Origin: Mycobacterium sp. EPa45
Lineage (GTDB): Bacteria; Actinomycetota; Actinomycetes; Mycobacteriales; Mycobacteriaceae
Length of the DNA stretch: 64,000 nucleotides
Assembly: GCF_001021385.1 (NCBI RefSeq)
Contig: NZ_CP011773.1
Span: forward strand, 3,782,001-3,846,000
Reading direction: 5' to 3'
Every line of letters begins with the position of its first letter. Position 1 is the stretch's first letter. Below are positions 45,659-54,832 of this stretch, in pieces. A model generated the notes under the pieces. That model had not been told where the DNA came from and searched no databases. It saw only the letters and a list, made by a program, of their open reading frames with translations. The position numbers and the translations under genes were made by a program.

Positions 45659-46759
45659 ATGACGACGGCTCTGGGCTTCGATCTGCTGGGCCCGCTGCAG
45701 GTGACCGTCGGCGGCACACCGGTCGCGCCGGGCACTCCGAAGCAACGCGCGGTGCTGGCCGTGCTGCTGATCAACCGCAACCGCACGGTCAGCGCCGACG
45801 GACTCATCGACGCCGTCTGGGAGGAATCGCCGGCGGCCGCGGCCCGCGCGAGCCTGCACTCCTACGTGTCGAATCTGCGCCGGCTGTTGGGCGGCGGCCA
45901 GGGTGTGTTGGCGAATTCACCACCGGGATATCGGCTCAACGTCACCGAGGGTGCGTGCGATCTGGACCGGTTCCTCGCCGAGAAGTCCGCGGGACTGCAG
46001 GCCGCCGCGGCCGGGAACTTCGAGGAGGCCGGCTCACGGCTGTTCTCGGCACTGTCCCAGTGGCGCGGACCGGTACTCGACGATCTGCGGGACTTCACCT
46101 TCACCGAGGCGTTCGCCGCGGCGCTCACCGAAGACAAGGTACTGGCGCAGACAGCGCGTGCTGAGGCTGAGATCGCCTGTGGCCGAGCCGCTTCCGTGAT
46201 CAGCGAGTTGGAGAAGCTGGTCGCTGAACACCCGTATCGAGAACCGCTGTGGGTACAGCTGATCACGGCGTACTACGTCGACGAACGTCAGTCGGACGCG
46301 CTCGCCGCCCATCGCCGGTTGAAGCGGCTACTGGCCGATGATCTGGGCATCGACCCGGGGCCGACGGTGAACGAGCTCAACGAGCGGATCCTGCGTCAGG
46401 ACCGCCTCGATGTGGGCCAGGCCGCCAAAGCGACCGCGATCCACACGCTCACCACGTCGCGAGGAGACGAATCCGCCGTCGCCGCCCTTCGCGACGGTGC
46501 CGGGCACCGGCATGTGCTGCGCCGGGCCGCTACTCGGATCGGGCGTTTGCCCGACAACGACATCGTGCTCAACGACCCCGACGTCAGCCGGCACCACGCG
46601 GTGATCGTGGACACCGGCAGCAGCTTGGTGATCACCGATGTGCGTTCGGCGAACGGTGTGCACGTGCAGGGCCAGCGGCTGCGGCCCAGCGCGACGCTGG
46701 CCGACGGCGACCGGATCGTCATCTGCGGCCACGAGTTCACCGTCGAGATCGATCGATGA
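45659..46759 (+). CDS. EmbR-like transcriptional regulator (winged helix, BTAD, FHA)
   Basis: 366 residues from ATG 45659. A SARP/OmpR-type winged-helix DNA-binding domain (about 8-98) is followed by a bacterial transcriptional activation domain (about 100-245, DLDRFLAEKSAG through RLKRLLADDLGIDPGPTVNEL). The C-terminal FHA domain (about 275-366) binds phospho-threonine, with conserved RIGR, SRHHA and ANGVHV. This is the architecture of EmbR, which is phosphorylated by the Ser/Thr kinase PknH. A kinase gene lies 1.9 kb away and a repeated 26-bp element lies next to its start, so it is the likely regulator of the cluster. True EmbR orthology is not shown. Confidence 0.9.
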   Translation: MTTALGFDLLGPLQVTVGGTPVAPGTPKQRAVLAVLLINRNRTVSADGLIDAVWEESPAAAARASLHSYVSNLRRLLGGGQGVLANSPPGYRLNVTEGACDLDRFLAEKSAGLQAAAAGNFEEAGSRLFSALSQWRGPVLDDLRDFTFTEAFAAALTEDKVLAQTARAEAEIACGRAASVISELEKLVAEHPYREPLWVQLITAYYVDERQSDALAAHRRLKRLLADDLGIDPGPTVNELNERILRQDRLDVGQAAKATAIHTLTTSRGDESAVAALRDGAGHRHVLRRAATRIGRLPDNDIVLNDPDVSRHHAVIVDTGSSLVITDVRSANGVHVQGQRLRPSATLADGDRIVICGHEFTVEIDR

Positions 46760-46769
46760 GAGCGGTCCG

Positions 46770-47252
46770 TCACTGCCCGATCCGACCGATCGCCAACCGG
46801 GCAAACCGCGCCAGCGTGTCGCAGGATTTGGCGTACCACCCGGTGGCCCGGTACAGCCGATCACCGCTCAGTTGAACGACCACGGTGCTCGACGGCGGCG
46901 TAGTGGTCGGCTCATAGATGCAGACCGCCTTGAGGCCCAGTCCACCGACTTCGGTCGCGCCGTCCGTGGTCGCCGCCTTGGCGAATTGCGTCATGGCGTC
47001 GACCTTGAAGGCGCCCGGTGACCGCAGATCGGATTCGACGCCGTCGCCCCCACCGTCGGTTCCCCGGTAGCCACAGGACAATTCGGGTGATGCAGGGTCA
47101 TCGAGGATCGGTGTCGCGACCACGGGTTGGCGGAGAATGTCGGCCGCCTCGGCGGTGGTCACCCACTCGCACGGGCCGGCGGGCGACGCGGTCGCCGTCG
47201 GTGCCAGGATGAAACCCGCCGTCATGGCGAGCAGCACGAGGAATCGGACCAT
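46770..47252 (-). CDS. Exported DUF3558-like protein
   Basis: 160 residues from ATG 47252 (a GTG three codons earlier is also possible). Signal peptide ends at PTATA-SPAGPC (about residue 22). The mature part has four cysteines and resembles the DUF3558-like exported mycobacterial proteins: CEWVTTAEAADILRQPVVA near the start, a SCGYRG motif, and SGDRLYRATGWYAKSCDTLARFAR at the end. The gene is the second in an operon with the protein at 47265-47732. Convergent with the FHA regulator, ten bases apart. Confidence 0.78.
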   Translation of the reverse strand: MVRFLVLLAMTAGFILAPTATASPAGPCEWVTTAEAADILRQPVVATPILDDPASPELSCGYRGTDGGGDGVESDLRSPGAFKVDAMTQFAKAATTDGATEVGGLGLKAVCIYEPTTTPPSSTVVVQLSGDRLYRATGWYAKSCDTLARFARLAIGRIGQ

Positions 47253-47264
47253 GGCGAGCACCGT

Positions 47265-47732
47265 TCAGTTCTTGCCCGGGTAGCACTGGCCAGCGGGCCA
47301 CTGCCATACGTCGCGCACGGATTGCGGCACCGGGCACGGCTGCATCCCCGCCCGGATCGGGCCGTAGCCGACCGCGATCGGCAGCCACGTCGTGCCGGGT
47401 TGGGCGCCCTTGCGAAAGACCATGTAGCTGTTCTGGTCCTGCAGCTGGATCGCGGCCTCCTGGGTGGTCGGATTCCACAATTGCGCGGCCGCCCAGTAGT
47501 ACGTGTTCACCGGGTTGGGGTCGTAGGCGTAGTAGGTGAAACCCGGCCGCAGCTCTCGGAACTCCGAGGCGGGCCGTCCGGTCAGCGCGGCACCGGCCTG
47601 GATCAGCTCGGTGCGAACAGCGTCGGTCATCGGCAGGTTCAGCACGGAATCGTCGGTGCACGCGTGCCCCGCAGGGCTGAAGGTCATGGCCGCCATGATC
47701 GAGCACATCGCGGCTGTGGTCTTGATGTTCAT
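47265..47732 (-). CDS. Small exported protein of unknown function
   Basis: 155 residues from ATG 47732; the earlier in-frame start overlaps the 26-bp element. Signal peptide (about 1-24, ending AGHAC). The mature part is rich in Tyr, Trp and Pro (FTYYAYDPNPVNTYYWAA) with three cysteines. No known family is recognised. First gene of the operon with the DUF3558-like protein; the element copy 2 lies 14 bases before its start. Confidence 0.75.
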   Translation of the reverse strand: MNIKTTAAMCSIMAAMTFSPAGHACTDDSVLNLPMTDAVRTELIQAGAALTGRPASEFRELRPGFTYYAYDPNPVNTYYWAAAQLWNPTTQEAAIQLQDQNSYMVFRKGAQPGTTWLPIAVGYGPIRAGMQPCPVPQSVRDVWQWPAGQCYPGKN

Positions 47733-47746
47733 GCCGGTGAGCCTCC

Positions 47747-47772
47747 GGCGGATGCCTTGGAGGATTCTCAAA
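47747..47772. promoter_or_regulatory. Copy 2 of the shared 26-bp element (probable operator)
   Basis: GGCGGA, three bases (TGC), then CTTGGAGGATTCTCAAA, matching 45615-45640 at 23 of 26 positions. It sits between divergent genes: the exported protein starting at 47732 and the serine hydrolase starting at 47825. Orientation relative to the minus-strand operon is the same as for copy 1. Confidence 0.65.
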
Positions 47773-47824
47773 GGATCTCCGGCAGCCGTTGACAGCCGGA
47801 CAACCGGTGCCCGATGGTCGACCG

Positions 47825-48664
47825 ATGACAGCTGGTCGCGGCCCGCATACCGGGTGGCTGGCCGCCGGTATCGCGCTGTTCGGCGCGCTCGCGCTGGCGG
47901 CGGGCATCGTCATCGGCACTCACGTACCGCGCCGCGCACCGGAGGATTCCCTGGCCGCCGATTTCGCCCGCTTGCAGTCGTCGCTGCACGCGATGGCCGG
48001 CATCGCGATCAGTGCGGTAGGCAGCGGGCGGCAACCGCTGGTGCTGGGCGACCTTCGCGGTGGCGCCGCCTGGTCCACCATCAAGGTGCCACTGGTGATC
48101 GCGGCGTTGCGCGCCGAGAAGCCGCCGGTCGTGACGCCCGCAATGACCGTTGCGATCACCGAGTCCGACAACGCCGCAGCGGAATCCCTTTGGGCGGGGC
48201 TCGGCGACCCCGGGACCGCCGCGCGGGCCGTCGACGCCATCCTGCGGCAGGCCGGCGATCCGACATCGGTTCAGTCGCGACGAACACGGCCGGAGTTCAG
48301 CGCATTCGGTCAGACGGATTGGGCGCTGGCCGACCAGGTCCGGTTCATCTCGGTGGCGTGGTGCGATCCGGTGAACGCCCCGGTCTTCGCGTTGATGGGG
48401 CACGTCGATGCCGCCCAGCGGTGGGGTATCGGCGTCATCGACGGCGCCCGGTTCAAGGGCGGCTGGGGGCCGTCCCCAACCGGTGGCTATCTGGTGCGCC
48501 AGCTGGGTGTACTCGCCACACCCGCCGGGGCTACTGCGATTTCTCTTGCCGCACAACCCGATTCAGGACGCTTTGAGGACGGCGTCGCCGACCTGTCGAA
48601 GATCGCGGACTGGCTGGTGGAGCATCGCGCGGCGCTGCCTGCCGGCAGCTGCGGGTCACCATAG
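47825..48664 (+). CDS. Serine hydrolase of the beta-lactamase/penicillin-binding-protein fold
   Basis: 279 residues from ATG 47825. One N-terminal membrane helix (about 9-35) anchors it outside the membrane. Active-site motifs are in family order: STIK (SxxK) about residue 87, SDN about 117, and KGG (in place of KTG) about 214. This is the shape of class A-like serine hydrolases and D,D-peptidases. The KTG variant makes the substrate uncertain. Divergent from an exported-protein operon across the 26-bp element, convergent with the kinase; 3' ends overlap by 9 bp. Confidence 0.85.
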   Translation: MTAGRGPHTGWLAAGIALFGALALAAGIVIGTHVPRRAPEDSLAADFARLQSSLHAMAGIAISAVGSGRQPLVLGDLRGGAAWSTIKVPLVIAALRAEKPPVVTPAMTVAITESDNAAAESLWAGLGDPGTAARAVDAILRQAGDPTSVQSRRTRPEFSAFGQTDWALADQVRFISVAWCDPVNAPVFALMGHVDAAQRWGIGVIDGARFKGGWGPSPTGGYLVRQLGVLATPAGATAISLAAQPDSGRFEDGVADLSKIADWLVEHRAALPAGSCGSP

Positions 48665-50026
48665 GTAAACGCGGGCGTTGTTTCCGCCGGTACACGTGAT
48701 CCAGTTGTCACCCGGGTACTGCTGGCACTGAACCACGAAATTCGAACCATTGCACTGCGCGCCGGGCACACTGCGGCAGTCGACCGCCCCCGGCGCGGAC
48801 ACCGCTCGCGGGATGCCGCTGGCGTTGCCGTATTGGGCCCAGTACGACGTCAGCACGCTCTTGGTGAAAAGGCATGTGGTTTCGGCAGTTCCACGTCCGG
48901 CGTGGGTGCCGAAACCGCCGGCATTCGGCAAACTGAAGCCGTCGTCGCAGGACTGGTGCAGCGCGCTCTGGTCGGGCCCCGGCACCACCTCGGCGGTCTT
49001 GGCGACCGGACCCATCGCCTGGCCCGAGTTGTCCCGGGCCAGCAGTCCGATGATCACCCCGATGCCACCGAGAATCAGCGCTGCCGCAACGGCGATCGCG
49101 GTCGGCAGCAGCCAGGAACGACGGCGGTCGTCGGACCGGGTGATGTCGGTCGGCCCGGTGGCTGACGGCGAGGTGGCGGTCGGGACCGCGTGCTGTGCGG
49201 TTGCTGCGAACTGCAGCGCGCGCTGGGCGCCACGACCGAGTCCGCCTGCGGTTCCGTACCGGTCATCGGGATCCTTGGCCATGCCCCGGGCGACGACGTC
49301 GTCGAATGCCGCCGGAACCCGGGGGTTGACCGTCGCAGGCCGCGGCGGCGGTGCCGTGAGATGCGCTGCGACCTGACTCTCGAGGCTGTCACCGGCGAAC
49401 GGGGTCTCGCCCGTCAGCATCTCGTACATCACGCAGGTCAGCGCATACACATCCACCGCGGGAGTGGCCGGTTCGCCGTTGAACCGTTCGGGCGCCATGT
49501 ATTTCAGGGTGCCGATCTGACTACCGGCTTCGGTGAGCCGGGTGGCGCCCTTGGTCTCGGCGATACCGAAGTCCACGAGATAGGCGAAGTCAGCCGGGGT
49601 GACGATGATGTTCTCCGGCTTGACATCCCGGTGGATCAATCCCGCGGCGTGTGCAGCATCCAGGGCCGCGGCCATCTGCGTGACGATGCCGACCGCACGC
49701 TCGGGGGCCAGCGGGCCCTGCGTGATCACCTCCGCCAGCGTCTGCCCCTGCACGAGGCGCATGTCGATGTAGAGCCTGCCGTCGATCTCACCCCAGTCGT
49801 GGATCGGAATGACATGCGGTTCTTGCAGAATGGCCGCGGCCTGGGACTCGCGTTGAAACCGGGCGCGGAAGGCCGGATCGTGGGAAACCCCGTCGGACAG
49901 GATCTTCAGCGCGACGGCGCGGCCCCTGGCGGTGTCATAGGCCTCGTACACCTCGCCCATTCCGCCCCGGCCGAGCAGGCGCGTGATCGAGTACTTGCCG
50001 AACGATGTGCCATCGCGCGGTTCCAC
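48656..50026 (-). CDS. Transmembrane Ser/Thr protein kinase
   Basis: 456 residues. The kinase domain (about 10-275) has every key motif: GRGGMGEVY loop, VALKIL (Lys), HRDVKPEN (catalytic loop), DFG, activation segment with [16 protein letters not shown], and the later [14 protein letters not shown] membrane helix (about 310-335) follows a Thr/Pro-rich juxtamembrane stretch. The external C-terminal domain (about 340-456) has six cysteines and resembles sensor domains of mycobacterial kinases. It lies 1.9 kb from an FHA-domain regulator, like PknH and EmbR, which supports a kinase-substrate pair, though this is inference. Confidence 0.94.
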   Translation of the reverse strand: MEPRDGTSFGKYSITRLLGRGGMGEVYEAYDTARGRAVALKILSDGVSHDPAFRARFQRESQAAAILQEPHVIPIHDWGEIDGRLYIDMRLVQGQTLAEVITQGPLAPERAVGIVTQMAAALDAAHAAGLIHRDVKPENIIVTPADFAYLVDFGIAETKGATRLTEAGSQIGTLKYMAPERFNGEPATPAVDVYALTCVMYEMLTGETPFAGDSLESQVAAHLTAPPPRPATVNPRVPAAFDDVVARGMAKDPDDRYGTAGGLGRGAQRALQFAATAQHAVPTATSPSATGPTDITRSDDRRRSWLLPTAIAVAAALILGGIGVIIGLLARDNSGQAMGPVAKTAEVVPGPDQSALHQSCDDGFSLPNAGGFGTHAGRGTAETTCLFTKSVLTSYWAQYGNASGIPRAVSAPGAVDCRSVPGAQCNGSNFVVQCQQYPGDNWITCTGGNNARVYLW

Positions 50027-50084
50027 AGACGCAGTATGTCCTCACGGACCGATCTTTGCCGCGGTAATCGGGCCAGACGTGCGG

Positions 50085-51554
50085 CTAGCCGGAGTGCGCC
50101 GGCGGCTTGTCCACGTGTAGCACCTCGGCGTGCATGTCCTCCAACGAGACGCCCTTGGTCTCCTGGACCCACTTCCACACGAACAGTCCCGACAGGACCG
50201 CGCACAGGCCGTAGAACCCGTAGGCGAGGCCCAGGTGCTCGCGCAGGCCGGGGAACGTCACGGTGATCAACCAGTTCGCCGCCCACTGCCCCGCCGCGGC
50301 CAGCCCCAGCGCGGCCGCACGGATGCGGTTCGGGAACATCTCGCCCAGCAACACCCATACGACCGGTCCCCAGGACATGCCGAACGCCACCACGAAGAGG
50401 TTCGCGGCGATCAAGGCGATCACCCCGGACGCGCCCGGCAGGCTCGGCTTGCCGTCGACCAGCGTCGCATTGGCGAAGATGACCGCCATCGTGATCAGGG
50501 TGACGGCCATGCCGGACGAGCCGATCAGCAGCAGCGGCTTGCGCCCGATCTTGTCGATCAGCGCGATGGCGATCAGCGTGGTCGCCACGTTCACCACCGA
50601 GGTGATCACGGTGTAGATGGCCGACTGGTCGGCGTCGAATCCGACGGCCTGCCACAGCACATTCGAGTAGTAGAAGATCACGTTGATACCGACGAACTGC
50701 TGGAAGATCGACAGTCCCAAGCCAACCCAGACGATGCCGTACAACCCGCCGGTGGGCTTGCGCAGATCCCGCCACGACGGCTTGTCCTCGCGCTCCAGCG
50801 TCTCGCGGATGCGGCTGATGGTGATCTCGAGGTTCTTCTCGCCCAGCAGCATCGTCAGAACGCGCCGAGCCTCGGGAATCTTGTGGCTGGCGACCAGATA
50901 GCGCGGCGATTCCGGAATGGTGAACGCCAGCGCGCCGTAGAGGACCGCGGGCAGGGCCATCGCCAAGAACATCCACCGCCAGGCGTCCAGCCCGAGCGCC
51001 AGTTCCTTGTTCGGGCCACCTGCAGCGTGCTGCAAGAGCCAGTTGACGACGAAGGACAGGAAAATGCCCGACACGATGGCGAGCTGCTGTAGTGAGCCGA
51101 GCCGGCCGCGGATACGCGGCGGAGACGTCTCGGCGATATACGCCGGCGCGATCACCGAGGCGATGCCGACGCCGATGCCGCCGACGATCCGGAAGATGAC
51201 GACCGTCACGACGTTGGGCGCCAATCCCGTGCCGATCGCGCTGATGAGGAAGAACACCGCGGCGATCTTCATCACGGAGATGCGGCCGATGCGGTCGGCG
51301 ATCCGGCCTGCGGACATCGCACCGGCGGCGGCGCCGAGCAAGGCCGACGCGACCGCGAAGCCGAGTTCGGTGTTGCCGATGCCGAAGTCTTCCTGGATCG
51401 AGTCGACCGCGCCGTTGATGACGGCGCTGTCGTAGCCGAAGAGCAGACCGCCCAGGGCGGCCACCGAGGCTATCCGGACCGCCGTGCCGCCCGAGGAGAA
51501 TTCCGCATCCTCAAGTCCCGTGGGTGAGTCGCTGGTGGGTCCTTGGCCGGCCAT
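50085..51554 (-). CDS. MFS sugar transporter (sugar porter family)
   Basis: 489 residues from ATG 51554, preceded by AAAGGACG. Twelve membrane helices. Sugar-porter signatures are present: GYDSAVINGAVDSI after TM1, GRIADRIGRISVM after TM2, PESPRYLVA before the central loop, and DKIGRKPLLLIG. It is probably a proton-coupled importer of glucose, xylose or a polyol. The next genes (HAD phosphatase, gnd, zwf) also deal with sugar phosphates, which suggests a shared theme, but they are not in the same operon. Confidence 0.92.
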   Translation of the reverse strand: MAGQGPTSDSPTGLEDAEFSSGGTAVRIASVAALGGLLFGYDSAVINGAVDSIQEDFGIGNTELGFAVASALLGAAAGAMSAGRIADRIGRISVMKIAAVFFLISAIGTGLAPNVVTVVIFRIVGGIGVGIASVIAPAYIAETSPPRIRGRLGSLQQLAIVSGIFLSFVVNWLLQHAAGGPNKELALGLDAWRWMFLAMALPAVLYGALAFTIPESPRYLVASHKIPEARRVLTMLLGEKNLEITISRIRETLEREDKPSWRDLRKPTGGLYGIVWVGLGLSIFQQFVGINVIFYYSNVLWQAVGFDADQSAIYTVITSVVNVATTLIAIALIDKIGRKPLLLIGSSGMAVTLITMAVIFANATLVDGKPSLPGASGVIALIAANLFVVAFGMSWGPVVWVLLGEMFPNRIRAAALGLAAAGQWAANWLITVTFPGLREHLGLAYGFYGLCAVLSGLFVWKWVQETKGVSLEDMHAEVLHVDKPPAHSG

Positions 51555-51641
51555 GAGGCGTCCTTTCCGCAGCACTGCGAAACTCTGGTGCCGACTACGA
51601 TTGCACAGTCGCAGCCACACCACGCCGATATCGGTCAGCCG

Positions 51642-52325
51642 TTACGCCGAGCGTTCGCGTAGCCCCAACTGCAGGTCTGTGTAGATCTGTCGCAGCTGCG
51701 GAATGCCCAGGCCTGCGAGTGATGAAACGTGGCGCCGACGGACACTGACCGGCACCTCGACCTCGTTGGGCACCACCAGCACTGGGCAGCCCGCCGCTTC
51801 GGCGGCCGCCGTTCCGGTGGTCGAATCCTCGATGGCCAGACAATCCTCCGCCATGAGCCCGAGCAGTTCAGCGGCACGCAGGTAGACGTCCGGTGCGGGC
51901 TTGCCGTCGGGTACCTCGTCACCGCAGACCGTCACCGAAAAATAATGCCTGCCAATGCTGTTGAGGGCGTTCTCGGTCAGTCCCCGGCGGGTGTTGGTCA
52001 CCAGCGCCATGGGCACGCCCTCGGCCAGCAACGCATCGAGCAGCTCTCGGGCGCCGGGGCACCAGGGCAGCCCGCTCGTGAACAGCTCGCCGACGTAGTC
52101 GTGCATCCAGTCGGCGATCTGCGCCATGTGCTCCGGGTCAGGGTCCAAACCCAGGTCCGCGAAGACGATGCGGATCACGCCGTCGGCCGAACCACCCACG
52201 GTGGCGTCGCGGATCTCGGGTGTCAATACCCGTCCGTGACGGGTGTAGAGCTCGTTGATCGCGACGTCCCAAAGCTTTTCGGAGTCGACCAGAGTGCCGT
52301 CCATATCCCACAAGACCGCTCGCAC
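51642..52325 (-). CDS. HAD-superfamily phosphatase (beta-phosphoglucomutase-like)
   Basis: 227 residues from GTG 52325 (VRAVLWDMDG); a GTG two codons earlier is also possible. HAD motif I DMDGTLVDSE (nucleophile Asp and general acid), motif II VTNTRRG, the motif III Lys in PDGKPAPD, and motif IV AIEDSTTG. The cap domain is of the alpha-helical C1 type. Probably a sugar-phosphate or phosphoglycolate phosphatase; substrate unknown. Confidence 0.88.
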   Translation of the reverse strand: MRAVLWDMDGTLVDSEKLWDVAINELYTRHGRVLTPEIRDATVGGSADGVIRIVFADLGLDPDPEHMAQIADWMHDYVGELFTSGLPWCPGARELLDALLAEGVPMALVTNTRRGLTENALNSIGRHYFSVTVCGDEVPDGKPAPDVYLRAAELLGLMAEDCLAIEDSTTGTAAAEAAGCPVLVVPNEVEVPVSVRRRHVSSLAGLGIPQLRQIYTDLQLGLRERSA

Positions 52326-52391
52326 GCCCACGATTGTGCCACGCGCGCGGCGAGGACTTCGAATCCGGCGAGTTTGCTGCCGTGGGATCAC

Positions 52392-52403
52392 TAGGGTGAC
52401 GCT
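52392..52403 (+). promoter_or_regulatory. Leaderless promoter of the gnd-zwf operon
   Basis: TAGGGT at 52392-52397 fits TANNNT, six bases before ATG 52404. Confidence 0.6.
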
Positions 52404-53417
52404 ATGCAACTCGGGATGGTCGGTTTGGGTCGAATGGGAGCGAACCTGGTTCGCCGGTTGATGCGGGACGGCCACGATTGCGTGGTGTACGACGTGAACC
52501 CGACCGCCGTCAGCGAACTGGAAGCGCAGGGCGCAACCGGCGCAGCCAGCCTCGAGGAGTTCGTCGGCAGGCTGGACGGCCCGCGGGCGATCTGGCTGAT
52601 GCTGCCCGCCGCGATCGTCGACGAGACCCTCGACGCCCTCGTCCCGCTGCTCTCGGCCGGCGACACCGTGATCGACGGCGGCAACTCGTACTACCGCGAC
52701 GACATCACCCGGGCGCAACGGCTTGCCGAAAGTGACCTGCATTACGTCGATTGCGGCACCAGCGGCGGCGTGTGGGGGCTTGACCGCGGCTACTGCCTGA
52801 TGATCGGCGGCGAGACGGATGTGGTCGCCCGCCTCGATCCGATCTTCAAAACCATCGCCCCGGGCGTCGGTACCGCCGAGCCCACCCCGAACCGGCCTGC
52901 GAACGCAGGCGGAACCGCACCCGAGGGCTACCTGCACTGCGGCCCCAATGGTGCCGGGCACTTCGTGAAGATGGTTCACAACGGTGTCGAGTACGGGATG
53001 ATGGCGGCCATCGCCGAGGGCCTGAGCATCATCAAGCATGCCAATGCGGGCACAGTCGATCGCGTGGTCGACGCCGAGACCACTCCGCTGCGCGACCCGT
53101 GGGCCTACCAGTACGACATCAACGTCGGTGAGGTTGCCGAGGTGTGGCGTCGTGGATCGGTGGTCGGGTCCTGGCTGGTCGACCTCATCGCCGACGCGTT
53201 CGCCGCATCACCGGATCTCGACCAGTTCTCCGGGCGGGTGTCCGATTCCGGCGAAGGACGCTGGACGGTGCTCGCCGCCGTGGATGAAGGCATTCCCGCC
53301 CCGGTCATCACCACCGCACTCTACGAGCGCTTCCAGTCCCGTCAGCTCGGTCAGTTCACCGACCAGATATGCTCGGCCATGCGCAGCGAGTTCGGCGGCC
53401 ACGCGGAGAAGAAGTGA
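52404..53417 (+). CDS. gnd: 6-phosphogluconate dehydrogenase (decarboxylating, short form)
   Basis: 337 residues, the short GndA form of about 300-340 residues rather than the 470-residue E. coli form. NADP Rossmann motif GLGRMGANLVRRL at the start, substrate loop DCGTSGGVWGL and GPNGAGHFVKMVHNGVEYGMM with the catalytic Lys and Asn. It makes ribulose 5-phosphate, CO2 and NAD(P)H. The stop and the zwf start share one base (TGATG), so both pentose-phosphate enzymes are translated together. Confidence 0.95.
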   Translation: MQLGMVGLGRMGANLVRRLMRDGHDCVVYDVNPTAVSELEAQGATGAASLEEFVGRLDGPRAIWLMLPAAIVDETLDALVPLLSAGDTVIDGGNSYYRDDITRAQRLAESDLHYVDCGTSGGVWGLDRGYCLMIGGETDVVARLDPIFKTIAPGVGTAEPTPNRPANAGGTAPEGYLHCGPNGAGHFVKMVHNGVEYGMMAAIAEGLSIIKHANAGTVDRVVDAETTPLRDPWAYQYDINVGEVAEVWRRGSVVGSWLVDLIADAFAASPDLDQFSGRVSDSGEGRWTVLAAVDEGIPAPVITTALYERFQSRQLGQFTDQICSAMRSEFGGHAEKK

Positions 53418-54832
53418 TGCCCGAGAATGCTTCTGCTGCTGATGTTTTGGTGATCTTCGGTATCACCGGGGACCTGGCAAGGAAGATGACGTTCCGGTCG
53501 CTGTACCGCCTGGAGCGCCGTAACCTTCTCCACTGCCCGATCGTCGGCGTCGCGCTCGACGACTGGTCCGCCGACACCCTGCGGGAGCACGCCCGGGCCG
53601 CGATCGAGGCCACCGGCGAACCGGTGGACGACGACGTCTTCGCCCGCTTCGCAGGTCGGCTGTCAATGGTCTCCGGTGATTTCGCCGACCCGGCGACCTA
53701 CGACAAGGTCGCTGCGGCGATCAAGGGGCGGGCCAATCCGGTGTTCTACCTGGAGATCCCGCCCTCGCTGTTCGGGCGGGTGGTGGACGGCCTCGCCGGT
53801 GCCGACCTCACCGCGAGCGCCCGGATCGTGGTGGAAAAGCCGTTCGGACACGACCTTTCGTCGGCCAAGGCGCTCAACGACCAGCTCAGCACCCACCTGC
53901 AGGAATGGCAGATCTACCGCATCGACCACTTCCTGGGCAAGGAACCGGCGATGGACATCCGTTACATCCGGTTCTCCAACTCGATCATCGAGCCGCTGTG
54001 GAACCGCGACCGGATCGAGGCCGTACAGATCACGATGGCCGAGAACTTCGGCGTGGAGGATCGCGGCCACTTCTACGATCCAGTAGGAGCGTTGCGCGAC
54101 GTCGTGCAGAACCACCTGTTGCAGTTGATCGGGCTGATCGCCGCCGAACCGTCCAGTGGCGGCCCGGATGGCTTCCGGGACAAGCGGGTCGAACTGTTCA
54201 AGTGCATCCGGGCTGCCGACCCCAAGCATTACGTGCGTGGCCAGTACGCCGGCTACCTGGAGGTCGACGGCGTCGCGCCGAACTCGCAGACCGAGACGTT
54301 CACGGCATTGAAGTTGTACATCGACAATTGGCGCTGGTCGGGCGTGCCGTTCTTCATCCGGGCGGGCAAGGCTCTTCCATTGCGGGCCACCGAGATTCGG
54401 GTGATTTTCAAGCGGCCGCCGGCGCTGCCATTCCTGCCCACGATCGACGAGCAGAACGAGCTGATCTTCCGGATCGACCCAAGCCCCGGCGTGGACCTGG
54501 TGTTGCAGGCCAAGGAGTCTGGCGCCGACGCCACCCGCGCCGTCAACCTCAGCCTGGTGTTCGCCGACGAAATGGCCGAGGCCCCCGAGCCGTACGAGCG
54601 ACTGCTCGGAGACGCCATGCACGGTGATTCGAGCCAGTTCATCCGAGAGGACGGCGTGGAGCAGACCTGGCGGATCGTGCAGCCGCTGCTCGATTCACCA
54701 CCACCGGTCGAGATCTACGAACAGGGGTCGTGGGGACCGTCAGGAGCCGACGCGCTGGTCGCCGGGTATCCAGGTTGGCGTCAGCCCTGGCTGCCTGCGC
54801 CCGTCGGGCGCGATCAGTCCTCCGGGTTGTAA
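53417..54832 (+). CDS. zwf: Glucose-6-phosphate 1-dehydrogenase
   Basis: 471 residues from ATG 53417 in the TGATG junction. NADP motif [11 protein letters not shown], substrate-binding RIDHFLGKE with catalytic His-Lys region (about residue 175), and [12 protein letters not shown]. It forms 6-phosphogluconolactone and NADPH. No opcA or lactonase gene is next to it. The 3' end overlaps the convergent metH by 19 bp, so the transcripts are antisense to each other there. Confidence 0.96.
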   Translation: MPENASAADVLVIFGITGDLARKMTFRSLYRLERRNLLHCPIVGVALDDWSADTLREHARAAIEATGEPVDDDVFARFAGRLSMVSGDFADPATYDKVAAAIKGRANPVFYLEIPPSLFGRVVDGLAGADLTASARIVVEKPFGHDLSSAKALNDQLSTHLQEWQIYRIDHFLGKEPAMDIRYIRFSNSIIEPLWNRDRIEAVQITMAENFGVEDRGHFYDPVGALRDVVQNHLLQLIGLIAAEPSSGGPDGFRDKRVELFKCIRAADPKHYVRGQYAGYLEVDGVAPNSQTETFTALKLYIDNWRWSGVPFFIRAGKALPLRATEIRVIFKRPPALPFLPTIDEQNELIFRIDPSPGVDLVLQAKESGADATRAVNLSLVFADEMAEAPEPYERLLGDAMHGDSSQFIREDGVEQTWRIVQPLLDSPPPVEIYEQGSWGPSGADALVAGYPGWRQPWLPAPVGRDQSSGL

